Below are positions 9,154 through 17,955 of a stretch of 64,000 bases of DNA, piece by piece. The notes below the pieces were generated by a model. It saw only the letters and a list, made by a program, of their open reading frames with translations. It was not told where the DNA came from and did no database searches. Position numbers and translations under genes: made by a program. How positions within the stretch are numbered: position 1 is the stretch's first letter; each line of letters starts with the position of its first letter. The stretch covers positions 312,721 to 376,720 of the forward strand of contig NZ_KB899211.1 of assembly GCF_000378085.1 (NCBI RefSeq). The letters run 5' to 3'. The stretch is from Hoylesella loescheii DSM 19665 = JCM 12249 = ATCC 15930. Lineage in GTDB: Bacteria; Bacteroidota; Bacteroidia; Bacteroidales; Bacteroidaceae.

Positions 9154-10383
9154 ATGACTTATCCAACCACACCTTTTAATGGTGCACCATCGCCTCAAAA
9201 CGGCAGTGGCGAACAAGCCCAACCCACACCTACACCTACCCATGGAACTGCTGGTGCTGCAAAACCAACGCGCCTATTGTCGCTCGACCTCTTGCGCGGA
9301 ATGGACTTGGCCTTCCTTGTTCTTTTCCAACCAGTGGTATATCAGTGGTTAGAGGCCTGCCAGCCCGCAGCTGGCACGTTCGGCGCAGCCGTTTATGGTC
9401 AGATAACCCATGTGCCTTGGCAGGGCTTTTGCTTCTGGGACATCATCATGCCCTTATTCATGTTCATGTCGGGAATTACCATTCCCTTCTCCATGGCCAA
9501 GTATCAGCGTGGTGAAAGCAAGGCAGGCGTGGGGTTCTTGCTCCGTCTGCTCAAGCGATTTGTGGTACTTTGGGTACTTGGTATGGTGGTTCAGGGCAAC
9601 CTGCTTGCCCTTGATGCACGCCAACTTCACCTTTACAGCAACACGTTGCAGAGCATTGCCGTGGGCTATGTGGTGGTTGCCTTGCTTTTCATTTACACCT
9701 CTTGGCGCACTCAGTTGGCTGTTGTGGCGAGCTGTATGGTGGCTTATGTGGCCGTGTTTGCCATTTGGGGGCAGATGGATTTTACCATCGACGCTAACAT
9801 TTGTGAAGAGATAGATCGGCAGGTGTTGGGTCGTTGGCGCGATGGAGTTATATGGAACGGCGACCAATGGCAATGGGATGCCACCTATCACTACACTTGG
9901 ATACTCTCGTCGCTCAACTTCGTGGGCACCGTTTACCTGGGTTACTTGGCAGGTGTGGTGCTACGCACGAGCCAATCGGGAACAAGCAAGCTGCGCATCC
10001 TACTGCTTTCGGGTGTCGGCCTCATTGTTTTGGCCTTCGCGTTAAGTCCTATTGTTCCTATTATCAAGCACATTTGGTCTACCTCGATGACCTTCCTTGC
10101 AGGCGGAATCTGTTTCCTGCTCATGGCTACAGCATATTATTGGGTTGACCTCAAAGGTCATACGCGCGGTCTAATGTGGCTACGCTTCTACGGAACCAAC
10201 TCGCTCGTGGCCTATGTGCTAGGCGAATACGTGAACTTCTCTTCGCTCACCGACTCGCTCTTCTATGGTTTCAAACCCCTGCTTGGCGTCTTCTATCCCG
10301 TGCTAGGCGCAACCATGCAGGGTATTTTCGTACTCCTCGTGTTACGATGGATGTACAAGTCAAACATATTCGTAAAAGCCTAA
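9154..10383 (+). CDS. DUF5009-type integral membrane acyltransferase (NagX/HGSNAT-like)
   Basis: 409 residues with about ten hydrophobic segments. After a Pro/Thr-rich N-terminus of about 40 residues comes RLLSLDLLRGMDLAFLVLF, the start typical of the COG4299/DUF5009 acyltransferases related to heparan-alpha-glucosaminide N-acetyltransferase, then FCFWDIIMPLFMFMSGITIPFSMAKY. The FYGTNSLVAYVLGEY segment near the end also fits. In the family, an acetyl group is moved across the inner membrane onto an amino sugar; here that is inferred. Gene order suggests it acts on a sugar freed by the locus, possibly a hexosamine. It starts 73 bp after the previous gene and lies 16 bp before the next. Confidence 0.8.
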   Translation: MTYPTTPFNGAPSPQNGSGEQAQPTPTPTHGTAGAAKPTRLLSLDLLRGMDLAFLVLFQPVVYQWLEACQPAAGTFGAAVYGQITHVPWQGFCFWDIIMPLFMFMSGITIPFSMAKYQRGESKAGVGFLLRLLKRFVVLWVLGMVVQGNLLALDARQLHLYSNTLQSIAVGYVVVALLFIYTSWRTQLAVVASCMVAYVAVFAIWGQMDFTIDANICEEIDRQVLGRWRDGVIWNGDQWQWDATYHYTWILSSLNFVGTVYLGYLAGVVLRTSQSGTSKLRILLLSGVGLIVLAFALSPIVPIIKHIWSTSMTFLAGGICFLLMATAYYWVDLKGHTRGLMWLRFYGTNSLVAYVLGEYVNFSSLTDSLFYGFKPLLGVFYPVLGATMQGIFVLLVLRWMYKSNIFVKA

Positions 10384-10399
10384 CTTAAATTATAACATT

Positions 10400-12163
10400 A
10401 TGTTCAAACCTATCTATTGTGCATTCGTGCTGCCATTGGCCTTCGCGCTGGTGGGATGTAGCGATAACGACAACGCTATAAGCATGGAGAAAAACGGTCC
10501 GAAACCTGCCATGGAACTACAAGTGACGCCCCAAGACGGACTGTTGTATGGCGATAAGGTAAACGTTTCGGGACTGATGACCGACGAACGCAACCTGGAA
10601 CAATACGTGATGACCATCACCAACGGCGCTGGCGACACCCTCGTGCGCAAGCAACAAAGTCTGTTGGGCGATACGTTTCACGTAAATACCGACCTGCTTG
10701 TGGCCTTGCCCAAGAACGCTAAGACCGAAAATCTGAAGCTGCAAGTGCGTCTGGACAATACACGCAACGGCGAATTGGTGCAGACTTTCGACCTAACCAA
10801 CGTCTCTGCGCCCGTGTTCACCAACCTATACCTTTTCCTTTCTACGGGTGAAATGTATCCCCTGACGAAGAACGGAGATGAATTTTCGGTGGCCGACGAT
10901 ATATTCTTCCCCGCTAATACCAAAGGTATCGTGGCAGCAACGCCCGATAATTCGGGTATCTACTGGGGCATGAAAGACGGCGAAATCACTACGATGGCCA
11001 AAGATTCGATTGTGATTGGCGCCGACGTTGACGCATCGTTTAAGGTGTCTTTCAACCCCGTTACCTTCGAGTTGACCAAGGGCGAGAAGCATTTCTGGGC
11101 ACCATTGGGCGACGCCGAGAACTATTACATCCTCGGAACGATATCCGGCCACTGGAAAGATGGCGAGATAAAAGAACCTAAAGCCAAGATGGGCATGAAG
11201 GGATTTGGCTACGAAGGTGCACAATACTTTACGTGGACGGCTCCCGAAGGCGAAGATCCCGAAGTGGGAATGTGGGGTAGCACCGCGCCTGGAGCATTCC
11301 GTTTGAAGCAGCCCTCCACAGGAAACTACATCCTTTGGGACGGTAAGAATATCGTGATGAGCAAGACCGACGATAAGAATAAGAGCTTCCCCGTTACCGA
11401 TAAGGGCCACTTTACCATCCGCGCCGAGTTCGAAAAGGGCGTCTGCATCATGGTGAAGATAAGTGGCGATGGTAAGTCGCTCACTTTCGCCAACGGCAAA
11501 GTAACGGTCAATGGACAAGAGATGCAGTCCACGATCACCCTCAATGGTCAGAAGCTCAACATCAAATCGGGTAACAGCTACGTTTACGAGGGTGTACTCG
11601 ACATGAAGAAGGGTCAAACCATCTCGGCTCCATTCAGTCTTGCTTCCTTTAAAGGCAGCACCGACTTGTTTGATGGCGTGGGTAACGACACATGGACATT
11701 GAAGACCGCTAGCGATAAATACTACACACGTATTGATCTCTTTAACGGTGAATTCTACGCCTGTCCAACCTCCGCTTATCCCCAATTCATCTATATGGAT
11801 GGTTGGAGTTTGGCTCCGAGAGAAGATGCAACCGACATCGTTTGGAATGCCGAGAAGGTGATACCTTTGGCTCGCACAGACAAGGGAACATACGAAGGCA
11901 CGTTCTATAACTTTGGTTGGGGTGGCGATGTGGCCTTCTACGTAACCTATCCACGTAGTGGAAAATCACTGCGATTGCCTAGCGCAGCCTTCAATACCAC
12001 GTATGCCAACACCGGAAATGGGCCTGGTAGCTTCAACATTCCCAAAGAAGCGGGATATTATAAGGTGGTAATCGACCTGAAAGACGGTATCGAAATAACG
12101 CCAAAAGACGAGGTTGTGCGCAAGGGATCAACGCCCTTCACCCTCGAATATGTAACGAAGTAG
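10400..12163 (+). CDS. SusE/SusF-like surface glycan-binding lipoprotein
   Basis: 587 residues. Lipobox LVGC near residue 20, followed by acidic SDNDNA, so surface display is likely. The body reads as a string of beta-sandwich domains: an Ig-like N-terminal part (about 35-135), then two or more repeats with FSVADDIFFPANTKGIVAATPDNSG-like and YYILGTISGHWKDG segments, which resemble the domains of SusE/SusF-type or DUF5121/DUF5125-type binding proteins. No catalytic motif. In this position (after susC and susD) it probably helps hold the substrate on the cell surface. Exact family not certain. It ends the tight part of the operon; 420 bp of repeats follow. Confidence 0.65.
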   Translation: MFKPIYCAFVLPLAFALVGCSDNDNAISMEKNGPKPAMELQVTPQDGLLYGDKVNVSGLMTDERNLEQYVMTITNGAGDTLVRKQQSLLGDTFHVNTDLLVALPKNAKTENLKLQVRLDNTRNGELVQTFDLTNVSAPVFTNLYLFLSTGEMYPLTKNGDEFSVADDIFFPANTKGIVAATPDNSGIYWGMKDGEITTMAKDSIVIGADVDASFKVSFNPVTFELTKGEKHFWAPLGDAENYYILGTISGHWKDGEIKEPKAKMGMKGFGYEGAQYFTWTAPEGEDPEVGMWGSTAPGAFRLKQPSTGNYILWDGKNIVMSKTDDKNKSFPVTDKGHFTIRAEFEKGVCIMVKISGDGKSLTFANGKVTVNGQEMQSTITLNGQKLNIKSGNSYVYEGVLDMKKGQTISAPFSLASFKGSTDLFDGVGNDTWTLKTASDKYYTRIDLFNGEFYACPTSAYPQFIYMDGWSLAPREDATDIVWNAEKVIPLARTDKGTYEGTFYNFGWGGDVAFYVTYPRSGKSLRLPSAAFNTTYANTGNGPGSFNIPKEAGYYKVVIDLKDGIEITPKDEVVRKGSTPFTLEYVTK

Positions 12164-12205
12164 AAGATAAAGCCTCAACCTCTCGCCCACAATCGGCCTC
12201 ACCCC

Positions 12206-12315
12206 CAGCCCCTCTCCAAGGGGAGAGTGGAGTGAGATGCCTTGTGAGTTTATAGATAAAGCCTCACCCCCAAACCCCTCTCTAAGGGGAGAGGGGAGTG
12301 AGATGCTTTGTGAAT
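12206..12315. repeat. Two direct repeats with CCCCTCT/AGAGGGG hairpins
   Basis: Two copies of about 54 bp (about 12206-12257 and 12261-12315) share GCCTCACCCCCA...CCCCTCTC...GGGGAGAG...GAGTGAGATGC. Each can fold through CCCCTCTC and GAGAGGGG-type arms. A relative lies at about 550-612. They may end transcription after the binding lipoprotein. Confidence 0.75.
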
Positions 12316-12355
12316 TATGAGACTAAAAAGCAAAAGAAACCCCAACGTCTTCAAA

Positions 12356-12562
12356 GCATTTAGCTTAACTCCTTAACTTCATCCTTAGTTGACAAGTTAA
12401 CAAGTAAACGAGTTAGCCAAGTGGTTAGCCTCTCTGCAACAATGCATTTGGCTTAACTCCTTAGCTTCATCCTTAGTAGACAAGTTGATAAGTAAACGAG
12501 TTAACAAGGTAGTTAGCCTCTCTGCAACAAAGCATTTGGCTTAACTCCTTAACTTCCTAACT
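12356..12562. repeat. 88-bp tandem repeat, two copies plus a partial third
   Basis: The word GCATTT(A/G)GCTTAACTCC recurs at 12356, 12444 and 12532, exactly 88 bp apart, with the intervening sequence (CATCCTTAG, GACAAGTT, AGTAAACGAGTTA, GTTAGCCTCTCTGCAACAA) largely kept. The array ends about 20 bp before the GH31 start codon, so it forms the upstream region of that gene. Confidence 0.85.
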
Positions 12563-12583
12563 CCTTAACTCCTCAAAAAGAAT

Positions 12584-14170
12584 ATGCACCATCGCACCCT
12601 TTCCCTCCTTTTTGCCCTCGCTTTCGCCCTTGTTTTGCATGCGCAACACACCACACACATACCTTCGCTGCCAGGCGAACGTTGGTGGGGTGGGGCGACG
12701 GCCTTAGGTTCGAAGATGCCATTTGGTAAAGAACTGCCATCGTTCAACCTCTTTAACCGTAACGACAACAACCAAGTGTCGCCCCTGCTCATCTCTAACA
12801 AGGGTCGATATCTATGGAGCGATCGCCCATTTACATTCAGTGTGCGCCAAGGCGACCTGCATGTAGATTCGCCTTTCGCACCCGTTGCCGCTCAAAAGGT
12901 TGGTTCTACCCTGCGCGAGGCTTATCTCGCAGCTATGCACGCCCACTTCCCACCCAGCGGGAAGTTGCCCGACAGCCTGTTTTTCACCATGCCCCAATAC
13001 AACACTTGGATTGAACTGATGTACAACCAAAACCAAAAAGACGTATTGGCATACGCCGAAGACATTGTGAAAAACGGCTTCCCGCCTGGCATCATCATGA
13101 TAGACGATAACTGGCAACGGCATTACGGCAACTTCGAGTTTAAACCTGACCGCTTCCCAGACCCTGAAGGCATGGTGAAACGTCTGCATCAGATGGGCTT
13201 TAAGGTGATGTTATGGGTCTGTCCCTTTGTTTCTGCCGACAGTCCAGAGTATCGTGAGCTTGCCGAAAAAGGCTATTTGCTGGCCGATACTACTTCGCAG
13301 CCAGCCATTATCAAATGGTGGAACGGGCAAAGTGCCGTCTACGACTTCACCAACTCTGATGCCCGCAATCATTTTATCGGCCTTTTGCGCCACGTTCAAC
13401 AACGTTACGGCATCGACGGCTTTAAGTTCGATGGTGGCGACAACCACTTTTACCACCGTACCGACCTAGTTTCGCATGGTGGAAAGGATATCGTTTCGGT
13501 AGACCATACACGTGCTTGGGCCGAACTGGGACTTGCTTTCCCCTTCAACGAATATCGTGCAGGCTGGCAGATGGGTGGCAAAGAGCTGGTTCAACGCTTA
13601 GGTGACAAAGACTATTCATGGCAAGCCGTGCGCCTACTTATCCCCGACATGATTGCGGCAGGTCTGCTTGGATACGCCTACGCTTGTCCCGACATGATTG
13701 GTGGCGGATCGTTCGCCACCTTCCTAGGTATCGATGCCAGTCAGTTCGACCAACAACTCATCGTTCGTTCGGCGCAAGTTCATGCCCTTATGCCCATGAT
13801 GCAGTTCTCGGTAGCACCTTGGCGCATCCTCGATGCCCAACATCTGCAAGCCGTTAAGGCAATGGCCAACCTCCATGCCACCTTTGGGCACTACATATTG
13901 CAGTGTGCACGTCAGTCGGCTACAACGGGCGAGCCCATCGTTCAAAGTCTCGAATACGCCTATCCCAATCGTGGTTATGCCGAGATAGCTGACCAATGGA
14001 TGCTCGGCCCGCGATATATGGTGGCGCCGATGGTAAATGCAGGCACCAGCCGAAGCGTAGTTCTTCCTCCTGGGAAATGGAAAGACGACCGCGGACGCGT
14101 GCTTAAAGGTGGCCGAACGATAACCATTGACGTGCCGCTGAACCGACTGCCTTACTACGAAAGGCTCTAA
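12584..14170 (+). CDS. Glycoside hydrolase family 31 (exported)
   Basis: 528 residues with a Sec signal peptide (cleaved after LHAQ, about residue 21). The (beta/alpha)8 barrel shows the GH31 sequence blocks: WIELMYNQNQ, NGFPPGIIMIDDNWQ (about 165-178), MGFKVMLWVCPF, and GIDGFKFDGGD with Asp283 as the likely nucleophile. Asp341 or Asp343 in LGDKDYSW is a candidate acid/base. A short beta domain ends the protein. GH31 covers alpha-glucosidases, alpha-xylosidases, alpha-galactosidases and alpha-N-acetylgalactosaminidases; the YNQNQ...IMIDDNWQ style is nearer to the MYORG-like/bacterial alpha-galactosidase-type members than to classic starch enzymes. With GH109 next door, an alpha-galactoside or alpha-GalNAc substrate is a fair inference. 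Confidence 0.85.
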   Translation: MHHRTLSLLFALAFALVLHAQHTTHIPSLPGERWWGGATALGSKMPFGKELPSFNLFNRNDNNQVSPLLISNKGRYLWSDRPFTFSVRQGDLHVDSPFAPVAAQKVGSTLREAYLAAMHAHFPPSGKLPDSLFFTMPQYNTWIELMYNQNQKDVLAYAEDIVKNGFPPGIIMIDDNWQRHYGNFEFKPDRFPDPEGMVKRLHQMGFKVMLWVCPFVSADSPEYRELAEKGYLLADTTSQPAIIKWWNGQSAVYDFTNSDARNHFIGLLRHVQQRYGIDGFKFDGGDNHFYHRTDLVSHGGKDIVSVDHTRAWAELGLAFPFNEYRAGWQMGGKELVQRLGDKDYSWQAVRLLIPDMIAAGLLGYAYACPDMIGGGSFATFLGIDASQFDQQLIVRSAQVHALMPMMQFSVAPWRILDAQHLQAVKAMANLHATFGHYILQCARQSATTGEPIVQSLEYAYPNRGYAEIADQWMLGPRYMVAPMVNAGTSRSVVLPPGKWKDDRGRVLKGGRTITIDVPLNRLPYYERL

Positions 14171-14319
14171 CAGGCGCAGCGTGTAAACAACCAACCGCAC
14201 CCCACTAGTCAACACTGGCGGGGTGTTGGGGTGTATAGGTTAAATCGTCGGTTGTGTGTTGGTAAGTGTAGGGAAAGTGTTTTTCCTAACATTTCCTATG
14301 CGTTCACAGTATATTTTAC

Positions 14320-14327
14320 TACCTTTG
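14320..14327 (+). promoter_or_regulatory. Candidate -7 box (TACCTTTG) of the GH109 gene
   Basis: TACCTTTG fits TAnnTTTG. A TATG sits 19 bp upstream in place of TTTG. The start codon is about 75 bp downstream. This suggests the GH109 gene can be transcribed apart from the upstream operon. Confidence 0.5.
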
Positions 14328-14403
14328 TTGCCAACAATCAGGCCTTTCGAATCACGCCATCATATTGTTCGTTCGACTTTAACATTAAAAATAAACAGCA
14401 TAT

Positions 14404-15963
14404 ATGTTACGTAAAAACCTACTATTACAACTGTCGCTCGCAGCACTCGCACTGATGCCGCAAGCGATGAAAGCACAGTTTAACTGGCCTTACAAAAACG
14501 TTAACGGCACGTTGGTTACCGATGTACCCCAACGCGACGCAGGACAGCAATCGGCCCTCAACCTCGTTACGCCCAAAATAAAGGTCGTACGCGTGGCCTT
14601 CGTTGGTCTTGGCATGCGTGGCCCTGGTGCTGTTGAACGCTGGACGCACATCCCCGGCATCGAGATTAAGGCTCTTTGCGACTACGAAAAGAGCCGTGCC
14701 GAGGGCTGCCAAAAGTTCTTGAAGCAAGCCAGTATGCCTGCCGCAGACATCTATTACGGTGAAAACGGCTACAAGGAACTGTGCAAACGCCCCGATATCG
14801 ACCTCGTTTACATCGCAACCGACTGGGATCACCACTTCCCCGTTGCCAAAGAGGCCATGACGAACGGTAAGCATGCGGCCATAGAAGTGCCTTCGGCTAT
14901 GAACATGCACGAGATTTGGGAACTTATCAACTTGTCCGAGAAGAAACGTCTGCACTGCATCATGCTTGAAAACTGTTGCTACGACTTCTTCGAACTCAAC
15001 TCGCTGCACATGGCACAAGAGGGTCTTTTCGGCGACGTAATTTATGCGCAAGGTGCTTATCGACACGAGTTGTCGCCCTTCTGGAAGCACTATTGGAAGA
15101 AAGGACCCGACGACAAGCTGGGCTGGCGCCTACGTTACAACAAGGAATTTCGTGGCGACGTGTATGCCACACACGGACTTGGCCCCATCGCACAGGTGCT
15201 TAACATCCACCGTGGCGACCGCATGCGCACCCTCATCGCTATGGATACACACTCGTTTAACGGTAAAAAGCAAGTGGAGAAATTCACTGGCCAGCCTTGC
15301 GACACTTTCCGTAATGGCGACCAAACCACAACGCTTATCCGCACAGAACAAGGTAAGATGATGGAAATTATCCACAACGTGATGACGCCACAGCCATATA
15401 ATCGCATGTATCAGCTAACGGGCACCAAGGGATTTGCCAACAAATACCCCGTGGAAGGTTACGCCGTGTCGGCCAAAGACATGAAAGAGGCTGGCGTTAC
15501 ACCATCAAATGACGACCTTTCGGGACACGAATACCTCAAAGAAGCCGACATGAAGGCGCTGGTAGAACGCTACACCAGTCCGATTGTGAAGAAATATGGC
15601 GACGAGGCCAAAGAAGTGGGCGGTCACGGAGGTATGGACTTCATCATGGATAGCCGCTTGGTGTACTGTCTGCAAAATGGTTTGCCACTCGATATGGACG
15701 TTTACGACTTGGCCGAGTGGTGCTGTTTGGCTGAACTAGGCTCTATCTCGATGGACAACGGCTTTATGCCTGTAGAAGTTCCTGATTTCACTCGCGGTCA
15801 TTGGAACGAGGTTAAGGGCTACAAGCACGCTTACGCTTCGCCCGAAGATGAGGCTAAAACCCTTACCGAAGCCAAGGCATTCACGGCTCAACTGAAAGCT
15901 AAAGGCGCAAAATATTGGGCTGCTGCCGACAAGAAAGCGGGTAAGAAGAAAGGTAAGAAGTAA
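14404..15963 (+). CDS. GH109 alpha-N-acetylgalactosaminidase-like protein (Gfo/Idh/MocA fold)
   Basis: 519 residues. Sec signal peptide (about 1-24, ending MKAQ). A Rossmann NAD-binding site is visible at residues 68-73 (GLGMRG). The blocks IATDWDHHFPVAKEAMTNGKHAAIEVP, MLENCCYDFFEL and GDVYATHGLGPIAQVLNIHRGDR are those of GH109, which uses tightly bound NAD+ to cleave alpha-linked GalNAc by an oxidation-elimination route. The C-terminal tail (AAADKKAGKKKGKK) is lysine-rich. The family is known for blood-group A antigen activity; here substrate is inferred. Its own promoter-like box lies upstream. The oxidoreductase alternative within Gfo/Idh/MocA is less likely given the THGLGP block. Confidence 0.88.
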   Translation: MLRKNLLLQLSLAALALMPQAMKAQFNWPYKNVNGTLVTDVPQRDAGQQSALNLVTPKIKVVRVAFVGLGMRGPGAVERWTHIPGIEIKALCDYEKSRAEGCQKFLKQASMPAADIYYGENGYKELCKRPDIDLVYIATDWDHHFPVAKEAMTNGKHAAIEVPSAMNMHEIWELINLSEKKRLHCIMLENCCYDFFELNSLHMAQEGLFGDVIYAQGAYRHELSPFWKHYWKKGPDDKLGWRLRYNKEFRGDVYATHGLGPIAQVLNIHRGDRMRTLIAMDTHSFNGKKQVEKFTGQPCDTFRNGDQTTTLIRTEQGKMMEIIHNVMTPQPYNRMYQLTGTKGFANKYPVEGYAVSAKDMKEAGVTPSNDDLSGHEYLKEADMKALVERYTSPIVKKYGDEAKEVGGHGGMDFIMDSRLVYCLQNGLPLDMDVYDLAEWCCLAELGSISMDNGFMPVEVPDFTRGHWNEVKGYKHAYASPEDEAKTLTEAKAFTAQLKAKGAKYWAAADKKAGKKKGKK

Positions 15964-16130
15964 GCTTGCCCACGCTTCACCGTGCTTTCACGCCATGCAA
16001 TTCGGCTTTTCGAAAGCTCGAATTGCACACTTAGCTTGCAGCTTGCAAGCGATATCTGCGTGAAAGGTTCGTAGACTTGGCAACCTGTCTACTTGTTAAC
16101 TTGTCAACTAACAATTGAATATACCCCAAA

Positions 16131-16171
16131 AGATACCGAGCAATTTTGAGTAATTGCTCGGTATCTTTTTG
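16131..16171. terminator. Bidirectional intrinsic terminator
   Basis: AGATACCGAGCAATT (16131-16145) pairs perfectly with AATTGCTCGGTATCT (16152-16166), loop 6 nt, followed by a T-run on the + strand and preceded by an A-run that serves the other strand. It closes the GH109 gene, about 170 bp after its stop. Confidence 0.85.
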
Positions 16172-16269
16172 TAATAAAACAAGCTTGTTTGCGTTGTTGA
16201 TAATAGTAAAGCCTCTCGTGCGCAAAATCCTCCGACCCCGGGAGAGAAACAAAGGAGGAACTGCTCAAA

Positions 16270-17955
16270 ATGAAACAACAAATAGTAAGGCTTCTTTTGC
16301 TGCTTTCTGTGTTCGTGTCTATTCCGTTGCACGCGCAAGAAAGTTATGCTGAGTTAACGCAAGCAGCTTTGGAAACCATGTGGAAGTCGGTAGACAGCGT
16401 AACTTACAGAAAATCGCTTGCCATGTACGAGCATGCCTTTGCCCTTTTCCCCGACAGCATAGAAGATATAGGGCTATACAAGGCGTCTGTTCTTGCTGGC
16501 TACCTGAACGAGAAAGATAAGGCATTTAATTATTTAAACCGCCTATTTCAATTGTCTTCAAAACTCCCACAGTTGACCACTTGGGAACTTATAATTGGCA
16601 AGTATGCCCAAGACGAGTATGCAAACCTGCTTTCTGACCCAAGGTGGGACGACTTGAAAAGCAAAGCCTTGAAAGCCAAACAAACTTTTTACGACGACCT
16701 AAAAGCCCTCGAAAAAGAGTTTTACGCTGTGGACAAAGAGCCATTGAACAAAACGAAAGACGGCAAGGTTCTGTACAGCGAGATGAAGAAAGAGGCTGGA
16801 TTCCTGCCCAAGCAACACCAAGACTATTCCCTTACGCTGGTGATAAACGACACGGCACGAACGGCATTCCTCGTTCATCTGCCCCCAAACTACAACCCAA
16901 CAAAGCGTTATCCCTTGCTATTCTTCCTGCATGGGGCAGTCAGGAACAACCTCCTCACCGACTATCTGCCTGCTTCGTGGGTGCTATACGATTGGAACAG
17001 ATACTACACCAAGTATGCCGAGCTAAACGATGTGATACTTGTCTTTCCCCACGGTAGTAAAGAATTCAACTGGATGACTCCCGATGATGGGTTCTTTATG
17101 GTGCCTAAGATTCTTACACTCGTTAAGAAAGCGCTCAACATAGACGACAACAAGGTGTTTGTTTCAGGGCATTCCAATGGGGCGACAGGCTCCTTTTCGT
17201 ACCTCATGAAGCAGCCAACGCCATTTGCGGGCTTCTATGGCTTCAACACCCAGCCAAAAGTTTTCACGGGTGGAACCTTTGTCGAGAACATCAAAAACCG
17301 TTCGTTCATCAACTTTTCGACAGATCAAGACTACTATTATCCGCCTAATGCCAACGATGATTTTACCCAATTGATGAACAGCATCAAAGCAGATTACAAG
17401 GAATATCGCTACAATGGCTTCCCGCATTGGTTTCCCCAGTTCGACGAATCAGAACCTGCATACAAGATTTTGTTTGCCGACCTTCTTCATCGGCAAAGAA
17501 ACCCCTTCCCAAAAGAAATATCATGGGAGTTTGACGACAATCGTTATGGTCACGTAGATTGGCTTTCCAACATGAAGCTAGACACCTTGGCAGTGCCTAA
17601 AACGTGGCATAAGGAGAAGAATTTCAAAATCATCCGCGAGCTAGAATACGACGAGAAAGACAGTCTTATAACCAAAGACGTAAACCGAATGGCCTTCGAT
17701 TTTCCACGCAAATCGGGCAAAATATTGGCCAAGTATGCAAATAATGTCTTCCATATAGAAACCTCTTGCATCAAGTCTTTTGCGATAAACATATCCCCCG
17801 AAATGGTAGATACCCATAAGAAGGTGCGCATATATGTAAACGGGAAGCTGCGCTTCGATAAGCATATTGGATACGATACGGCCTTTATGTTGAAGAATTT
17901 CGATATAAACCAAGACAGAATTCAAGTCTGGATAAATCAGATTGACATACGATGA
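16270..17955 (+). CDS. Exported alpha/beta-hydrolase with helical N-terminal domain
   Basis: 561 residues. Signal peptide about 1-22 (SIPLHA-QE). Residues about 25-160 are helical and TPR-like (WKSVDSVTYRKSLAMYEHAFALFPDS, YLNEKDKAFNYLNRLFQL). From about 185 there is an alpha/beta-hydrolase core: oxyanion region FFLHGAV (about 218-224), nucleophile elbow GHSNGA with Ser302, and a candidate His at 386 (GFPHWFP). A beta-rich C-terminal part of about 130 residues follows. The core resembles feruloyl/acetyl-esterase or poly-hydroxy-ester depolymerase-like enzymes, but substrate is unknown. An AGGAGGAA-like sequence precedes the start, unusual since most neighbours lack a Shine-Dalgarno. Separated from the PUL by a strong terminator, so its own unit. 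Confidence 0.75.
   Translation: MKQQIVRLLLLLSVFVSIPLHAQESYAELTQAALETMWKSVDSVTYRKSLAMYEHAFALFPDSIEDIGLYKASVLAGYLNEKDKAFNYLNRLFQLSSKLPQLTTWELIIGKYAQDEYANLLSDPRWDDLKSKALKAKQTFYDDLKALEKEFYAVDKEPLNKTKDGKVLYSEMKKEAGFLPKQHQDYSLTLVINDTARTAFLVHLPPNYNPTKRYPLLFFLHGAVRNNLLTDYLPASWVLYDWNRYYTKYAELNDVILVFPHGSKEFNWMTPDDGFFMVPKILTLVKKALNIDDNKVFVSGHSNGATGSFSYLMKQPTPFAGFYGFNTQPKVFTGGTFVENIKNRSFINFSTDQDYYYPPNANDDFTQLMNSIKADYKEYRYNGFPHWFPQFDESEPAYKILFADLLHRQRNPFPKEISWEFDDNRYGHVDWLSNMKLDTLAVPKTWHKEKNFKIIRELEYDEKDSLITKDVNRMAFDFPRKSGKILAKYANNVFHIETSCIKSFAINISPEMVDTHKKVRIYVNGKLRFDKHIGYDTAFMLKNFDINQDRIQVWINQIDIR

Noticed and set aside
10826..11785. 319-codon open frame on the - strand inside the SusE/F-like gene
   Set aside because: It is a shadow of a well-supported lipoprotein gene and the translation looks like no protein family.
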